From an uncultured Acidimicrobiia bacterium (GTDB lineage Bacteria > Actinomycetota > Acidimicrobiia > Spongiisociales > UBA5794), in NCBI GenBank assembly GCA_913031525.1, contig CAJWGC010000055.1, positions 1-7,237 on the forward strand: a stretch of 7,237 nucleotides of DNA, given 5' to 3'. A program made the position numbers and the translations under genes. The notes below the pieces were generated by a model that saw only the letters and a program-made list of their open reading frames with translations, ran no database searches and had not been told where the DNA came from. Shown piece after piece: positions 6,499 through 7,237 of the stretch (position 1 is the first letter of the stretch; every line of letters begins with the position of its first letter).

Positions 6499-7237
6499 CG
6501 CGGCTTACGGCAGATGCAGTCGTAGTTGGCGGAGGTGTTATTGGTGTCGCTTGTGCTGATCGATTAGTTCGTGAAGGTCTAAGCGTCGCGTTGGTCGAGC
6601 AAGGCGAGCTTGGCTCTGGCACGACCGGTTGGTGTCAGAGTGGAATCGGCTATGGCCTTTTAATGGACGAGTACGACTTTTCTTTATCAGTAGCAGGTGT
6701 TGCGGAATACCAACGTCTTGCCGATGAACTTCCTGAAATCGGCTACATTCGAGACGGCGCTATTTTGACAGCCGGAGAGGCTGAAGCTGACGTCCTGCGT
6801 CATGCGACCGAAGAACTTTCTGAAGCAGGACGACCATGCCATTGGCTAGATGAATACATGATCCGCGAGGCCGAGCCTGGTCTCGCAGAGTGGGTGGTAG
6901 GCGGTGCATTGATCGAGGATCACGGGCAGAGTTCACCGCGAATGCAAGTAAGCGTGATGGCGAAGCGGGCATCCAGTTCGGGCCTAGTGATCTGGCCTAA
7001 CACAAAGGTTGTTTCAATCGTGGTTCGAGGCGATCGGGTTGCTGGTGTCGAGACATCTGATAGAAGCGTTGACTGTGATCTCGTTGTATTAGCTGCGGGT
7101 GTCCACAGCCCAGAAGTCCTTCTTGGCACGGACCTTAATTTGCCGGTGAAGCCGCAGAAGGGCCATGTCATCGAGACCGAGCCAACTCAAGGTCCACCGC
7201 GTTTCTTCATACAAGACGGCCGTTACGAAGCTGCTGC
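6495..7237 (+). CDS. Second FAD-dependent oxidoreductase, DAO superfamily, 3'-truncated by window end
   Basis: An uninterrupted frame of 247 codons starts at GTG 6495 and runs off the right edge. It overlaps the TGA of the preceding oxidoreductase as GTGA, so translation is probably coupled. The Rossmann FAD motif is VVVGGGVIG (9-17), with Glu35 in ALVEQ as the ribose contact. The flavin-proximal loop reads GSGTTGWCQSGIG (40-52), with Cys47. The segment DLVVLAAGVHS (195-205) and LPVKPQKGH (216-224) are further DAO-family marks. It is clearly homologous in fold to the upstream gene but divergent in sequence, so it is not a recent duplicate. Relatives include glycine oxidase, sarcosine oxidase beta, D-amino-acid dehydrogenase and HcnC/opine oxidase beta subunits. 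The C-terminal substrate and flavin half is outside the window, so no finer call is possible. No Shine-Dalgarno site is obvious before the GTG. Confidence 0.85.
   Translation, partial: MTRLTADAVVVGGGVIGVACADRLVREGLSVALVEQGELGSGTTGWCQSGIGYGLLMDEYDFSLSVAGVAEYQRLADELPEIGYIRDGAILTAGEAEADVLRHATEELSEAGRPCHWLDEYMIREAEPGLAEWVVGGALIEDHGQSSPRMQVSVMAKRASSSGLVIWPNTKVVSIVVRGDRVAGVETSDRSVDCDLVVLAAGVHSPEVLLGTDLNLPVKPQKGHVIETEPTQGPPRFFIQDGRYEAA

Noticed and set aside
1..7237. CRISPR array, tRNA/rRNA, insertion sequence, phage or defence genes.
   Set aside because: No spaced direct repeats, cloverleaf, transposase motif or terminal inverted repeats were seen; the window is filled by metabolic and transport genes.

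Overview
The window holds part of one densely packed plus-strand gene cluster: an oligopeptide/dipeptide-type (Dpp/Opp) ABC importer followed by two consecutive FAD-dependent amine/amino-acid oxidoreductases of the DAO superfamily. Both outer genes run off the window. The organism cannot be named from the sequence. Moderate GC content (by eye a little above 50%), probable GTG starts, short gene overlaps and the style of the solute-binding protein suit a bacterium such as an actinobacterium or a Chloroflexota member. That is an impression, not a proof.

Layout: 1-1239 is the C-terminal part of the extracytoplasmic substrate-binding protein. At 1260-1303 a very strong GC-rich hairpin with a T-tract lies between the binding protein and the rest of the cluster. 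From 1391 the genes are almost contiguous: permease B (1391-2419), permease C (2416-3321, ATGA overlap), ATPase D (3325-4305, 3-base gap), ATPase F (4292-5299, 14-base overlap), oxidoreductase 1 (5323-6498, 23-base gap) and oxidoreductase 2 (from 6495, GTGA overlap, open at the right edge). No RNA gene, mobile element, CRISPR array or opposite-strand gene was found, and no gene-free stretch exceeds about 150 bases.

How it works together: the binding protein would capture a ligand outside the membrane, the B/C permease pair would form the channel, and the D/F ATPase pair would drive import. Both ATPases keep the four-cysteine C-terminal motif that can hold an iron-sulfur cluster. The two flavoproteins, apparently co-transcribed with the transporter, probably oxidise the imported compound or a product of it at a C-N bond. 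Plausible substrates are N-methylated or N-alkylated amino acids, opines, D-amino acids or short modified peptides, but the sequence does not choose among them. The transporter itself is ordinary. The less ordinary points are its coupling to a tandem pair of divergent DAO-family enzymes and the terminator-like hairpin after the binding-protein gene.
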